From DIGJ01 sp041739345 (GTDB lineage Bacteria > Bacillota > Clostridia > Lachnospirales > Lachnospiraceae), in NCBI GenBank assembly GCA_041739345.1, contig JBGSNZ010000021.1, forward strand, positions 62,001 to 126,000: a DNA stretch of 64,000 nt, written 5' to 3'. A program made the position numbers and the translations under genes. The stretch's first letter is position 1. Each line of letters starts with the position of its first letter. Shown here piece by piece: positions 1 to 7,239 of this stretch. The notes under the pieces are model-generated. The model saw nothing but the letters and a program-made list of their open reading frames with translations. It made no database searches and was not told where the DNA came from.

Positions 1-2
1 AT

Positions 3-59
3 GTGGAAGTATATCTGATTGATGAAACAGGAGCTCCAGTCAATAAGTCAGAAAACTAG
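3..59 (+). CDS. 3' end of a sugar-binding protein paralogue (partial)
   Basis: The frame enters from the left edge and ends at TAG 57-59. The 18 visible codons read VEVYLIDETGAPVNKSEN, almost the same as the C-terminus of the next gene (VEVYLIDETGSPVNKPEN). It is therefore the tail of a tandem paralogue of the periplasmic-binding-protein gene at 152-1183. Nothing can be said about the rest of the gene. Confidence 0.8.
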   Translation: MEVYLIDETGAPVNKSEN

Positions 60-151
60 AAAAAGATAATCATTATTTTTTTAATCATACTATAATTTGT
101 TCGTCTGTTAACAATGCTTATAATTAGGAATATAGATGGGAGTATATTTAC

Positions 152-1183
152 ATGAACAAATTAAATCAAGTTCTATTTAAAATGTTGATATTGTTATCCA
201 TCACTTGTATCGTCGTATTTATATGGAAGGCAGTGACAGATGATTATCAAAAGACAAGCATAGAAACGACTGCGATACAACCATCACCTGATAGTACAGA
301 TAAAACATATACTATAGGTTGGTCTGTATATAACAGTGATTTAGAATATTTTAATACGATGCAAGATGGTGTATATGCAAAGGCGGAAGAACTCGGATAT
401 AAGGTGATTTCTACTAATCAAAGAAGTAATTCAGCTATAATGGTGGAAGGTGCACTAGATTTAATAAATCAAGGAATAGACGCATTAATCATCTCACCAG
501 TTAATCCAACGGCTATGATTCTCATCGTAGAATCAGCAAAGGAAAAAAAGATACCGGTAGTGGTAGTTGATGTAGGCACTGGAGGCACGGAGGTAGATGC
601 CTTTATTTTATCTGACAATTTTGTGGGTGGAATAATAGCCGGTGAATATGCTTTAAAACTTATTAAAGAACATTCTTTGACTAGTAAAAATGCAGCCATT
701 ATCAAGGTAGAAGAAACTTCTACCTATGCAAGACGCCGAGGCGAAGGGTTTAAGAGAGTGCTAATGGAAAGTGGTTATAATATTGTTGCAGAAGTAACTG
801 CAAATTCGGAAACCGCTACCGCCTATGATTCGATGAAACATATTTTAGAGTTGCATGGGGATGATTTAGCGGTCGTATTTTGTGAAAATGACCAAATGGC
901 ATTAGGCGCAGCAGAAGCAATTGAAGATGCAGGTAAAAAAGGACAGATTATGGTAATTGGATTTGATGGTATTCCTTTGGCGATTAAAGCTATTAAAAAT
1001 GGATTAATGCAAGGAACAGTCGCTCAACAACCATTTGAGATGGGCGAATTAGGTGTTGAAGTAACATCTCAACTTCTGAATAATGAGAGAGTGATATATG
1101 ATAATGATAGATTGAAAGAATTATATGTGGAAGTATATCTAATTGATGAAACAGGATCTCCAGTAAATAAACCAGAAAACTAG
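152..1183 (+). CDS. membrane-anchored periplasmic sugar-binding protein (Peripla_BP_4 type)
   Basis: 343 aa. Residues about 8-28 form one hydrophobic segment (signal anchor or uncleaved signal peptide) without a clear lipobox; the rest is a type I periplasmic binding fold like ribose/galactose-binding proteins. Typical blocks are TIGWSVYNSDLEYFNTMQDGV near the start of the fold, INQGIDALIISPVNP, and the hinge-side CENDQMALGAAEAI followed by VIGFDGIP. GGGAG lies about 11 nt before the ATG. No ABC permease or ATPase is adjacent, so it may serve as a ligand sensor or feed a transporter outside the window. A second copy ends just upstream (3-59). Ligand unknown, probably a sugar. Confidence 0.8.
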   Translation: MNKLNQVLFKMLILLSITCIVVFIWKAVTDDYQKTSIETTAIQPSPDSTDKTYTIGWSVYNSDLEYFNTMQDGVYAKAEELGYKVISTNQRSNSAIMVEGALDLINQGIDALIISPVNPTAMILIVESAKEKKIPVVVVDVGTGGTEVDAFILSDNFVGGIIAGEYALKLIKEHSLTSKNAAIIKVEETSTYARRRGEGFKRVLMESGYNIVAEVTANSETATAYDSMKHILELHGDDLAVVFCENDQMALGAAEAIEDAGKKGQIMVIGFDGIPLAIKAIKNGLMQGTVAQQPFEMGELGVEVTSQLLNNERVIYDNDRLKELYVEVYLIDETGSPVNKPEN

Positions 1184-1247
1184 AAAAAGAAAATGCAGCA
1201 ATGCTATAAAAAGGTCAATGCGAATAATTGAAATTTATAGGAAAAAC

Positions 1248-1276
1248 TTGACTCAATTATAGTGACATGGTATAAT
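1248..1276 (+). promoter_or_regulatory. sigma-A type promoter for the acetyltransferase leader
   Basis: TTGACT (1248-1253) and TATAAT (1271-1276) are separated by 17 nt. Transcription would begin near 1283, just before the leader-peptide Shine-Dalgarno GGAAAGGGAG. Confidence 0.75.
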
Positions 1277-1308
1277 TTTACTATCTTAAAGGAAAGGGAG
1301 TGCTAGAT

Positions 1309-1359
1309 ATGAAAAATAGAAAAATGAATTTTTACATGACTCCCGGCATGGATTTTTAG
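1309..1359 (+). CDS. 16-aa leader peptide of an attenuator
   Basis: The short frame encodes MKNRKMNFYMTPGMDF. It has a good Shine-Dalgarno (GGAAAGGGAG, ending 8 nt before the ATG) and lies directly downstream of a consensus promoter. Its codons for Thr-Pro-Gly (1340-1346) include CTCCCGG, the exact complement of CCGGGAG in the following terminator stem. Translation, or stalling of the ribosome here, could therefore decide whether the terminator forms. Whether it is translated is inference. Confidence 0.6.
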   Translation: MKNRKMNFYMTPGMDF

Positions 1360-1386
1360 CTTACATTGATTTCGATAATTGTGATT

Positions 1387-1420
1387 ACCCGGGAGAAATC
1401 ACATCTTCCGGGTATTTTTA
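1387..1420 (+). terminator. leader terminator with competing antiterminator pairing
   Basis: ACCCGGGAGA (1387-1396) pairs with TCTTCCGGGT (1404-1413) as a 10-bp stem (one G-U) around a 7-nt loop, followed by ATTTTT. The 5' arm (CCGGGAG 1389-1395) can instead pair with CTCCCGG at 1340-1346 inside the leader-peptide frame. This is the layout of a transcription attenuator in front of the acetyltransferase. Confidence 0.7.
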
Positions 1421-1455
1421 TGCCCAAAATTATTAAATGAATGGAGAATAAAAGA

Positions 1456-1944
1456 ATGGTAGTATTTAAGAAAATTGATGAAAACAATTTTGAAGAATGT
1501 ATTAATTTATCCGTATTCGAAGGACAGAAAATGTTTGTGGCGGATAACACATTAAGTATGGCTCAAGCGTACTTATCTTTAACGAACAATTATTGTATGC
1601 CTTTGCCTTATGCAATTTATGATGAGGATAAAATGATAGGATTTATAATGATGGCTTATCATACAAAACCAGAAATAAAAGACGAGGAAGAATTATATGA
1701 CGAAGCAATTTATGAAATATGGCGCTTAATGATTGACAAGAGCTATCAAGGAAAAGGATATGGAAGACAATCTATGGATAAAGCAATTGAATATATAAAG
1801 ACTTATCCATGTGGCGAGGCGAAAAAGATAGTTTTGTCCTATGAACCAGAGAATATAGGAGCAAAGCATTTATATGAATCATGTGGCTTTGTAAATACTG
1901 GTGATGAATTAGAAGGAGAAATTATTTCTGTGTTTGAGCTATAG
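1456..1944 (+). CDS. GNAT acetyltransferase, BltD/spermidine-acetyltransferase-like
   Basis: 162 aa counted from the ATG at 1456. That start is chosen because GGAG at 1443-1446 sits 9 nt upstream; an in-frame ATG at 1441 lies on the Shine-Dalgarno itself and has none of its own. The acetyl-CoA motif A is YQGKGYGRQSMDKAI, followed by motif B with ENIGAKHLYESCGF. Overall pattern and length resemble Bacillus BltD/PaiA diamine acetyltransferases, so a polyamine or a drug amine is a plausible substrate; this is not proven. Expression appears controlled by the attenuator at 1309-1420, and a strong terminator follows. Confidence 0.8.
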   Translation: MVVFKKIDENNFEECINLSVFEGQKMFVADNTLSMAQAYLSLTNNYCMPLPYAIYDEDKMIGFIMMAYHTKPEIKDEEELYDEAIYEIWRLMIDKSYQGKGYGRQSMDKAIEYIKTYPCGEAKKIVLSYEPENIGAKHLYESCGFVNTGDELEGEIISVFEL

Positions 1945-1958
1945 ATAAAGATTAAATG

Positions 1959-2011
1959 GGCGGTCGCAATATTCAAAATGAGAAATTTGATTATTGCGAC
2001 CGCCGCTTTTT
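1959..2011 (+). terminator. rho-independent terminator after the acetyltransferase
   Basis: GGCGGTCGCAATA (1959-1971) pairs perfectly with TATTGCGACCGCC (1992-2004), 13 bp, with a 20-nt loop and a short T run after it. It lies between the convergent acetyltransferase and the small membrane protein. Confidence 0.85.
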
Positions 2012-2013
2012 AG

Positions 2014-2229
2014 TTAATTTGTATTAAATTTTTTGAATGTTTTGTAGAGAATGTAAATGAGTGTAGTAATGTAAACAATCCAAATAAATATAAGTTTGCG
2101 TGAGAAAAACTTGGAAAAATAGGTTCCTAAAATAATTCCAAAAGACATCAATGCAATTTTTAAACAAGCAAAGTCAAATACAGTGTAGTTTTTAACGGAG
2201 CTCATCGCGTTACTTATAAAGTTTTTCAT
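2014..2229 (-). CDS. small two-helix membrane protein
   Basis: 71 aa on the minus strand with a very strong Shine-Dalgarno (GGAGG about 9 nt before the ATG), which argues it is real. Two hydrophobic stretches are visible: about residues 24-42 (CLKIALMSFGIILGTYF) and 46-63 (IFIWIVYITTLIYILYKTF). I recall similar small proteins in clostridia, often labelled 'permease of phosphate ABC transporter' without evidence. No function can be assigned. It is transcribed towards the terminator at 1959-2011. Confidence 0.7.
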   Translation of the reverse strand: MKNFISNAMSSVKNYTVFDFACLKIALMSFGIILGTYFSKFFSRKLIFIWIVYITTLIYILYKTFKKFNTN

Positions 2230-2399
2230 CCTTCTACCTCCATCAATTAGAAAATTAATTATATGAATATAATTAATTATAAGTTAAATATTCTATCTAG
2301 TCAATAAAATGAAGATAATAGAGTATACTATATAAAAGAAAAAACGCAAAGTGAATACAATAATAAAGTTGAAAAGAGTAACATCAAGTCGATTGTTAC

Positions 2400-2427
2400 T
2401 TGACAAAGTAAATGAACGTGATATAAT
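2400..2427 (+). promoter_or_regulatory. promoter of the tyrS T-box leader
   Basis: TTGACA (2400-2405) and TATAAT (2422-2427) with a 16-nt spacer lie immediately upstream of the structured T-box leader. Confidence 0.75.
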
Positions 2428-2439
2428 CGGCATTAGTTA

Positions 2440-2720
2440 TAGAGAAAAAAGCGATGACAAGAAAAAGTAGTAATGAGAAAACCAAACAGAAAGTAGCCGG
2501 TTGATGAGAGGCACATGGAACCTGATTATGAATACATCTTTGAGCTTCACCCCGAAAGGTAAACGAGTAGGCGGCGACGGATTGCACCACGTTATCGGTG
2601 ACGGAGTATTGCTGATTCTAGAAAGGCAGTACTTAGTAAGGCAGGCAATGTGAGTTGTCTGTGAACTTAGGTGGTAACACGAGACTATACCCTCGTCCTA
2701 TATAGGACGAGGGTTTTTTT
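2440..2720 (+). promoter_or_regulatory. T-box riboswitch (tyrosine specific)
   Basis: The leader has the conserved T-box AGGTGGTAACACG (2669-2681), whose TGGT bulge would pair with an acceptor end carrying discriminator A. A specifier-type GAATAC lies at 2530-2535, so TAC (Tyr) is the specifier codon, matching the downstream tyrosyl-tRNA synthetase. The leader ends in a GC-rich terminator, CCCTCGTCCTA (2690-2700) with TAGGACGAGGG (2703-2713) and seven Ts. Uncharged tRNA-Tyr should stabilise the antiterminator and let tyrS be transcribed. The 5' limit is approximate. Confidence 0.93.
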
Positions 2721-2765
2721 GCGTAATTGAAATGATTTTTACGAACCCTGAAAGGAGAAAAAATA

Positions 2766-3989
2766 ATGACAGTATATGACGAATTAGTGGCAAGAGGTTT
2801 AATTGCCCAGGTAACCGACGAAGATGAAATTAAAGAATTAGTAAACAATGGAAAAGCAACTTTTTATATTGGATTCGATCCAACCGCAGATAGCCTTCAT
2901 GTAGGACACTTCATGGCGCTTTGTTTAATGAAGCGTTTACAGATGGCAGGAAACAAGCCAATTGCATTAATCGGTGGAGGCACCGCGATGATTGGAGATC
3001 CATCCGGCCGATCCGATATGCGTCAGATGATGACGGTAGAGACCATTCAACACAATTGTGAATGCTTTAAACAACAGATGAGTAAGTTCATTGACTTTTC
3101 AGAAGGTAAAGCGTTAATGGTAAACAATGGAGATTGGCTACTGAATTTAAATTATGTAGAACTTTTAAGAGAAGTGGGAGCACACTTTAGTGTAAACCGT
3201 ATGCTTTCCGCAGAATGCTATAAGCAGAGAATGGAAAAAGGCTTAAGTTTCTTAGAATTTAACTATATGATAATGCAAAGCTATGACTTTTTAGCATTAT
3301 ATGAAAATTACGGATGCAACATGCAGTTTGGTGGAGACGATCAGTGGAGCAATATGCTCGGTGGTACAAAATTGATTCACCAAAAATTAGGAAAAGATGC
3401 TTATGCAATGACCATTACGCTTCTTCTCAATTCAGAAGGAAAGAAGATGGGTAAAACACAGTCTGGAGCTGTTTGGCTTGATCCAAACAAGACTTCTCCA
3501 TTTGATTTCTATCAATACTGGAGAAATGTTTCAGATGCTGATGTATTAAAATGTTTACGTATGCTTACCTTCCTTCCACTTGAGCAAATCGATGAGATGG
3601 ATAAGTGGGAAGGCAGTCAGTTAAATACTGCAAAAGAAATATTAGCATTTGAACTTACCAAATTAGTGCATGATGAAGAAGAAGCAAACAAAGCACAAGA
3701 GGGTGCGAGAGCATTATTTACAAGCGGAAATGCGGCAAATATGCCTACCGCGGAGTTAACCGATGCAGATTTTGAAGAGGGAAACATTGATATCCTTTCC
3801 ATTCTTGTAAAATCTGGTTTAGTTCCAAGCCGATCCGAAGGACGACGTGCAGTGGAACAAGGTGGAGTAAGTGTGGATGGAGCAAAAGTTGAGGATTTTA
3901 AAGCTGTATATACAAAAATAGATTTTCAAGAAGATGGTATGATTGTAAAACGTGGTAAGAAAAATTTCAAAAAAATTATAGTAAAATAA
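2766..3989 (+). CDS. tyrS: tyrosyl-tRNA synthetase
   Basis: 407 aa class Ic synthetase that attaches tyrosine to tRNA-Tyr in the cytosol. The HIGH-like motif is HVGH (in DPTADSLHVGHF, about residue 46) and the KMSKS-like motif is KMGKT (about residue 227). The tyrosine/ATP pocket block NYMIMQSYDFLALYENYGCNMQFGGDDQW is complete, and an S4 RNA-binding domain covers roughly the last 65 residues. Length fits the bacterial family. The ATG follows AAAGGAG, 45 nt after the T-box terminator, and expression is under that riboswitch. Confidence 0.97.
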   Translation: MTVYDELVARGLIAQVTDEDEIKELVNNGKATFYIGFDPTADSLHVGHFMALCLMKRLQMAGNKPIALIGGGTAMIGDPSGRSDMRQMMTVETIQHNCECFKQQMSKFIDFSEGKALMVNNGDWLLNLNYVELLREVGAHFSVNRMLSAECYKQRMEKGLSFLEFNYMIMQSYDFLALYENYGCNMQFGGDDQWSNMLGGTKLIHQKLGKDAYAMTITLLLNSEGKKMGKTQSGAVWLDPNKTSPFDFYQYWRNVSDADVLKCLRMLTFLPLEQIDEMDKWEGSQLNTAKEILAFELTKLVHDEEEANKAQEGARALFTSGNAANMPTAELTDADFEEGNIDILSILVKSGLVPSRSEGRRAVEQGGVSVDGAKVEDFKAVYTKIDFQEDGMIVKRGKKNFKKIIVK

Positions 3990-4006
3990 AGAATTTGTTA
4001 AATAGC

Positions 4007-4053
4007 AAAAGGGGATGTTGCGAAATTCAAAAATTTTCAACATCCCCTTTTTA
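4007..4053. terminator. bidirectional terminator between tyrS and the CBS gene
   Basis: AAAAGGGGATGTTG (4007-4020) pairs with CAACATCCCCTTTT (4038-4051). A's on one side and T's on the other make it usable from both convergent genes. Its GGATGTTGC...CAACATCC arms resemble the outer arms of the long hairpin elements at 8597 and 13945. Confidence 0.85.
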
Positions 4054-4060
4054 TACCTGC

Positions 4061-4483
4061 TTATGCATTTGCTACGCTGCTTTGCATGCTTTTACAATAA
4101 TGCTTAATAATATCCTGTCTCGTAACGATTCCGATAAAGATACCTCGGTCATCCACGACAGGTACAAAATTCTGCGCATATACTAGTTTAAATAAATCAT
4201 CGATGTCAGCATTTACATTTACAGCATCATATTGAAAACGACGTATTAAGGTTGATACAGGAGTTAATTGCATACGTTCCAATGTTACTTCTTTATGTAT
4301 ATCAATATAGCTCCATAAAAAATCGCCTTCTGTAATGGCACCGATATATTTTCCACTTTTCGTTATCACTGGAATGGAAGTAAATCCGCTGGTACGAATG
4401 CTATTTAATGCACAATAGATAGTATCTGTGTCATATACATACGAAACAGCGTTTTTTGGCGTAAGAAAAAATAAAATGTTCAT
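4061..4483 (-). CDS. CBS-domain-pair protein
   Basis: 140 aa from the ATG at 4483 (MNILFFLTPKNAVSYVYD), preceded by AAGGA; an upstream in-frame ATG at 4516 would add 11 residues but lacks a Shine-Dalgarno. Two CBS repeats fill the protein: residues about 15-60 (SGFTSIPVITKSGKYIGAITEGDFLW) and about 80-130 (NFVPVVDDRGIFIGIVTRQDII). Stand-alone CBS pairs bind adenosine nucleotides, in some Firmicutes c-di-AMP; the ligand here is unknown. It is transcribed alone, towards tyrS. Confidence 0.8.
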   Translation of the reverse strand: MNILFFLTPKNAVSYVYDTDTIYCALNSIRTSGFTSIPVITKSGKYIGAITEGDFLWSYIDIHKEVTLERMQLTPVSTLIRRFQYDAVNVNADIDDLFKLVYAQNFVPVVDDRGIFIGIVTRQDIIKHYCKSMQSSVANA

Positions 4484-4735
4484 TTTAGATTCAGTCCTTT
4501 GAGAAATATGATACAAACGAAAGGTTTGTTCGTTGTTATTATACCATAATTAGAGTGAAAATACTTCTTAAATTAATCTAAATTATTATTACGTTCTTAT
4601 ATATTTAAAGTCATTCTTATGTACAATTAACAACAATTTACATAGTGAAAGGTTTTATTTACAACTAGAAACAATCAGTGGTATCATTGTGGATAAGCCA
4701 CAAAATTTTGGCATAACAAGTGGATAAAAAAGTAA
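4484..4735. other. intergenic region with a weak promoter candidate
   Basis: AT-rich spacer between the divergent CBS gene and the leader of the MATE gene. TTTACA (4658-4663) and TATCAT (4682-4687), spacing 18, form a weak rightward promoter candidate. A small TTGTGG/CCACAA inverted repeat follows at about 4687-4703. No gene seen. Confidence 0.4.
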
Positions 4736-4845
4736 GGGTGAAAGACTTTAATGAAAGGATAAATGCAAACATATAACTTCCACCCTTTGTGTTTGCGTCT
4801 CTAATGAACATGCTAGCATGTTGGCTTGAGACTTGGTATCAAATT
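4736..4845 (+). promoter_or_regulatory. structured leader cassette, copy A (pseudoknot + hairpin + short ORF)
   Basis: Copy A of a sequence repeated at 23285-23395 with only about eight differences. GGGTGAAAG (4736-4744) pairs with CTTCCACCC (4777-4785). TGCAAACA (4764-4771), in the loop of that helix, can pair with TGTTTGCG (4790-4797), giving an H-type pseudoknot. Next, GTCTC (4797-4801) pairs with GAGAC (4828-4832) around an inner AACATG/CATGTT hairpin. A 13-codon ORF (4763-4804) runs through it. No match to a riboswitch consensus I know. Confidence 0.7.
4763..4804 (+). CDS. conserved leader peptide MQTYNFHPLCLRL
   Basis: Thirteen codons with AAAGG four nucleotides upstream of the ATG. 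Its stop overlaps a downstream ATG (TAATG, 4802-4806) that is in frame with the MATE gene, suggesting translational coupling or reinitiation. The second copy (23313-23357) encodes MQTRNFHPLCLRLK, so the peptide is conserved apart from one internal residue and one added Lys, although the copies precede unrelated genes. Confidence 0.55.
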   Translation: MQTYNFHPLCLRL

Positions 4846-6210
4846 ATGAAAAAACACGTAGATTTATTACATGGGGCAATCTTACCAACGATGATGAAGT
4901 TAGCAATTCCAATTATGGCAACTTCCTTGCTCCAGATGGCATATAATTTAGTAGATATGATATGGTTAGGACGAGTTGGAAGCGGTGCGGTAGCAGCGGC
5001 GGGATCTGCAGGTATGTATATCTGGCTTTCCAGTGGAATTGCTGCTCTTGCAAAGGTGGGTGGACAGGTTAAGGTAGGACATAGCCTTGGTGCAAGAAAG
5101 AGGGAAGATGCCATTATTTATGCACAAACATCACTTCAAATGGGAATCTTTTTAGGAATTTTATTTGGTGCAATTTGTTTGTTTGGAGCACGTCCTTTAA
5201 TTCTCTTTTTCCAATTAAATAGTGCAGATGTAATTGAAGGAGCGATTCAGTATCTTAGAATATGTGGTGGTGGGGTTGTTTTCAACTTTATTATAATGAT
5301 TATGACTGGAATTATGATGGCAATGGGAAACAGTACGACTCCATTTCGGGTTACTTTTGTGGGCCTTATTGTAAATATGGTTTTAGATCCCGTGTTTATT
5401 TTTGGAATTGGTCCTGTTCCTGCAATGGGAGTAACAGGTGCAGCCATAGCTACTCTTTTTGCTCAGATTCTATCTGCCGTATTTATGATAATTGCAGCTA
5501 TGAAGGACAAGCAAATATTTTCTCATATTAAACTAAATGGTCCATTACATATGGAGTATGCAAAGACAATGCTTCGCATATCTTGTCCAACAGCACTTCA
5601 AAGCATGATATTTACAGGTATCTCCATGATAATTGCAAGGTTGATAGCTGGATGGGGTGATGAAGCGATTGCAGTACAAAAGGTAGGTTCGCAAATTGAG
5701 TCAATTTCCTGGATGACAGCAGATGGATTTGCAGCCGCGCTTAGTGCATTTATAGCGCAAAATTATGGTGCTAATAATTTGAAACGAGTACGGCAAGGAT
5801 ATGTGAAAGCAGTGCATTTGATGATAGTATGGGGTTGTTTTTCAACATTCTTGCTAATTGCATTTCCGGGGGAGATTTTTAAGATATTTATTACAGAAGC
5901 GACGGTACTACCGCTCGGAATTGACTATTTACGAATTCTTGGATGTTCACAACTTTTTATGTGTATGGAAATAACCGCAGCTGGAGCTTTTTCCGGAATC
6001 GGAAAAACGATACCTCCATCGATCGAAGGAATTACGCTTACAGCACTTCGAATCCCAATAGCGATCGTTTTAGGTGCCACAGCTTTAGGACTCAATGGTA
6101 TCTGGTGGAGTATTAGTATTTCCAGTATTTTAAAAGGTATTGTACTGCTATTCTGGTTTGAAGTGGTACTACGCCGTATTCTTTCAAAGGAAAGTAAACT
6201 TGTTAATTAA
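4846..6210 (+). CDS. MATE family multidrug/Na+ antiporter
   Basis: 454 aa from the ATG at 4846. Two MatE repeats with about 12 hydrophobic segments are visible; the first opens with MKLAIPIMATSLLQMAYNLVDMIWLGRVGSGAVAAAG and the second with MLRISCPTALQSMIFTGISMIIARL. It should export cationic drugs or metabolites across the cytoplasmic membrane in exchange for Na+ or H+. There is no Shine-Dalgarno before 4846; translation may be coupled to the leader peptide, in which case the protein would begin at 4804 with 14 extra residues (MNMLACWLETWYQI). The end overlaps convergent aroE by 8 bp. Confidence 0.88.
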   Translation: MKKHVDLLHGAILPTMMKLAIPIMATSLLQMAYNLVDMIWLGRVGSGAVAAAGSAGMYIWLSSGIAALAKVGGQVKVGHSLGARKREDAIIYAQTSLQMGIFLGILFGAICLFGARPLILFFQLNSADVIEGAIQYLRICGGGVVFNFIIMIMTGIMMAMGNSTTPFRVTFVGLIVNMVLDPVFIFGIGPVPAMGVTGAAIATLFAQILSAVFMIIAAMKDKQIFSHIKLNGPLHMEYAKTMLRISCPTALQSMIFTGISMIIARLIAGWGDEAIAVQKVGSQIESISWMTADGFAAALSAFIAQNYGANNLKRVRQGYVKAVHLMIVWGCFSTFLLIAFPGEIFKIFITEATVLPLGIDYLRILGCSQLFMCMEITAAGAFSGIGKTIPPSIEGITLTALRIPIAIVLGATALGLNGIWWSISISSILKGIVLLFWFEVVLRRILSKESKLVN

Positions 6211-7069
6211 AAAATTTATGTTTGATTAATTCGATCGGCATTTCTTTTTCAGTCCAAAGTTTAAAAGCTTCTGCTCCTTGATAAAGAAGCATATACATTC
6301 CATTAAATGTGTGGCAGCCACAGGATTTTGCCATCGAAAGAAGTTTTGTTTCACGTGGATTATAAATGATATCAGACACGATGAGTCCTTTATGAAAGTA
6401 GGAAACATCTGGAATGACACTGTCATCACAATTTGGAGACATGCCAACATTGGTTCCATTTACTAAAACATCGCAAGCATCAATTGTATCTTTGAGCAAA
6501 GATAAATCACTATAATCAAATAAATGAAGACGGCAGGATGTATGTTCACTCAGTCGTTTTATGGTCTCCTTCGCATGAGAATAAGAGCCCGAGCGGCGGC
6601 TAAAGATTGTGATTTCAGCTACACCGTCAAGAGCTGCCTGCACTAAAATTGCAGTCGAAGCACCACCTGCACCTAAAATTACTAATTTTTTACCGATTAA
6701 GTTAAAACCGGCATCTTTTGCCGCATGCATAAATCCAATGCCATCTGTAGTGTGTCCAGTCAGAATGCCATTGTCATTAACCACGGTATTTACAGATTCG
6801 GATATTCTGGCGGCTAAGGATAGATGATCACATAGTTCACACATTTTATTTTTATTAGGCATGGTAAGGTTAAAACCTCTTGCATTAATATTTTTAAGTG
6901 TAGCAACGGTTGATTCCAGGGTATCGGTATTCGCTTCAAAAGCCATATATGCAAAATCCAACCCAAAGTGATGAAAAGCTTCATTATGCATTGATGGGGA
7001 GATGCTATGAGAAACAGGGCTTCCTAAAAGGCAGATAAGCCGTGTTTGTCCTGTGATTTTATTTGACAT
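6203..7069 (-). CDS. aroE: shikimate dehydrogenase
   Basis: 288 aa, NADP-dependent reduction of 3-dehydroshikimate to shikimate. The substrate-binding N-domain shows LLGSPVSHSISPSMHNEAF and NLTMPNKNKM (catalytic Lys); the nucleotide-binding domain has GAGGAST at about residue 131; the C-terminus has GMYMLLYQGAEAFKLW. The ATG is preceded by AAAGGAC. It is divergent from the aroD-aroK fusion, placing three shikimate-pathway activities together, and its 3' end overlaps the MATE gene. Confidence 0.95.
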   Translation of the reverse strand: MSNKITGQTRLICLLGSPVSHSISPSMHNEAFHHFGLDFAYMAFEANTDTLESTVATLKNINARGFNLTMPNKNKMCELCDHLSLAARISESVNTVVNDNGILTGHTTDGIGFMHAAKDAGFNLIGKKLVILGAGGASTAILVQAALDGVAEITIFSRRSGSYSHAKETIKRLSEHTSCRLHLFDYSDLSLLKDTIDACDVLVNGTNVGMSPNCDDSVIPDVSYFHKGLIVSDIIYNPRETKLLSMAKSCGCHTFNGMYMLLYQGAEAFKLWTEKEMPIELIKHKFFN

Positions 7070-7167
7070 AATTGTATTCTGTCCTTTCTAAGTAGTGAGC
7101 TAAGTATAAATAAAGCATTATTAACAAAATGATATGATAAGCAAAATTGGATGTCAACTAAAAAGGA

Positions 7168-7196
7168 TTGATGAAACGAAAAAACTTCGTTATAAT
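7168..7196 (+). promoter_or_regulatory. promoter of the aroD-aroK gene
   Basis: TTGATG (7168-7173) and TATAAT (7191-7196) with a 17-nt spacer. An upstream in-frame ATG overlaps this promoter, which supports the later start at 7240. Confidence 0.65.
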
Positions 7197-7239
7197 AAAG
7201 GGGAAAACTACAAAGATAAGCCAAATGGAGGGCGAGAGC

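Noticed and set aside
1441..1455. Earlier start of the acetyltransferase at 1441
   Set aside because: That ATG lies in the ATGGAG Shine-Dalgarno used for the start at 1456 and has no ribosome-binding site itself.
2117..2135. Second att site matching the recombinase junction (TAGGTTCCT)
   Set aside because: The short match lies inside the coding sequence of the small membrane protein at 2014-2229 and has no accompanying cotJC sequence; likely chance.
4736..4845. Guanidine (ykkC), fluoride, preQ1 or c-di-GMP riboswitch before the MATE pump
   Set aside because: None of the consensus motifs I know for these classes is present; the conserved features are the short ORF, pseudoknot and stop/start overlap.
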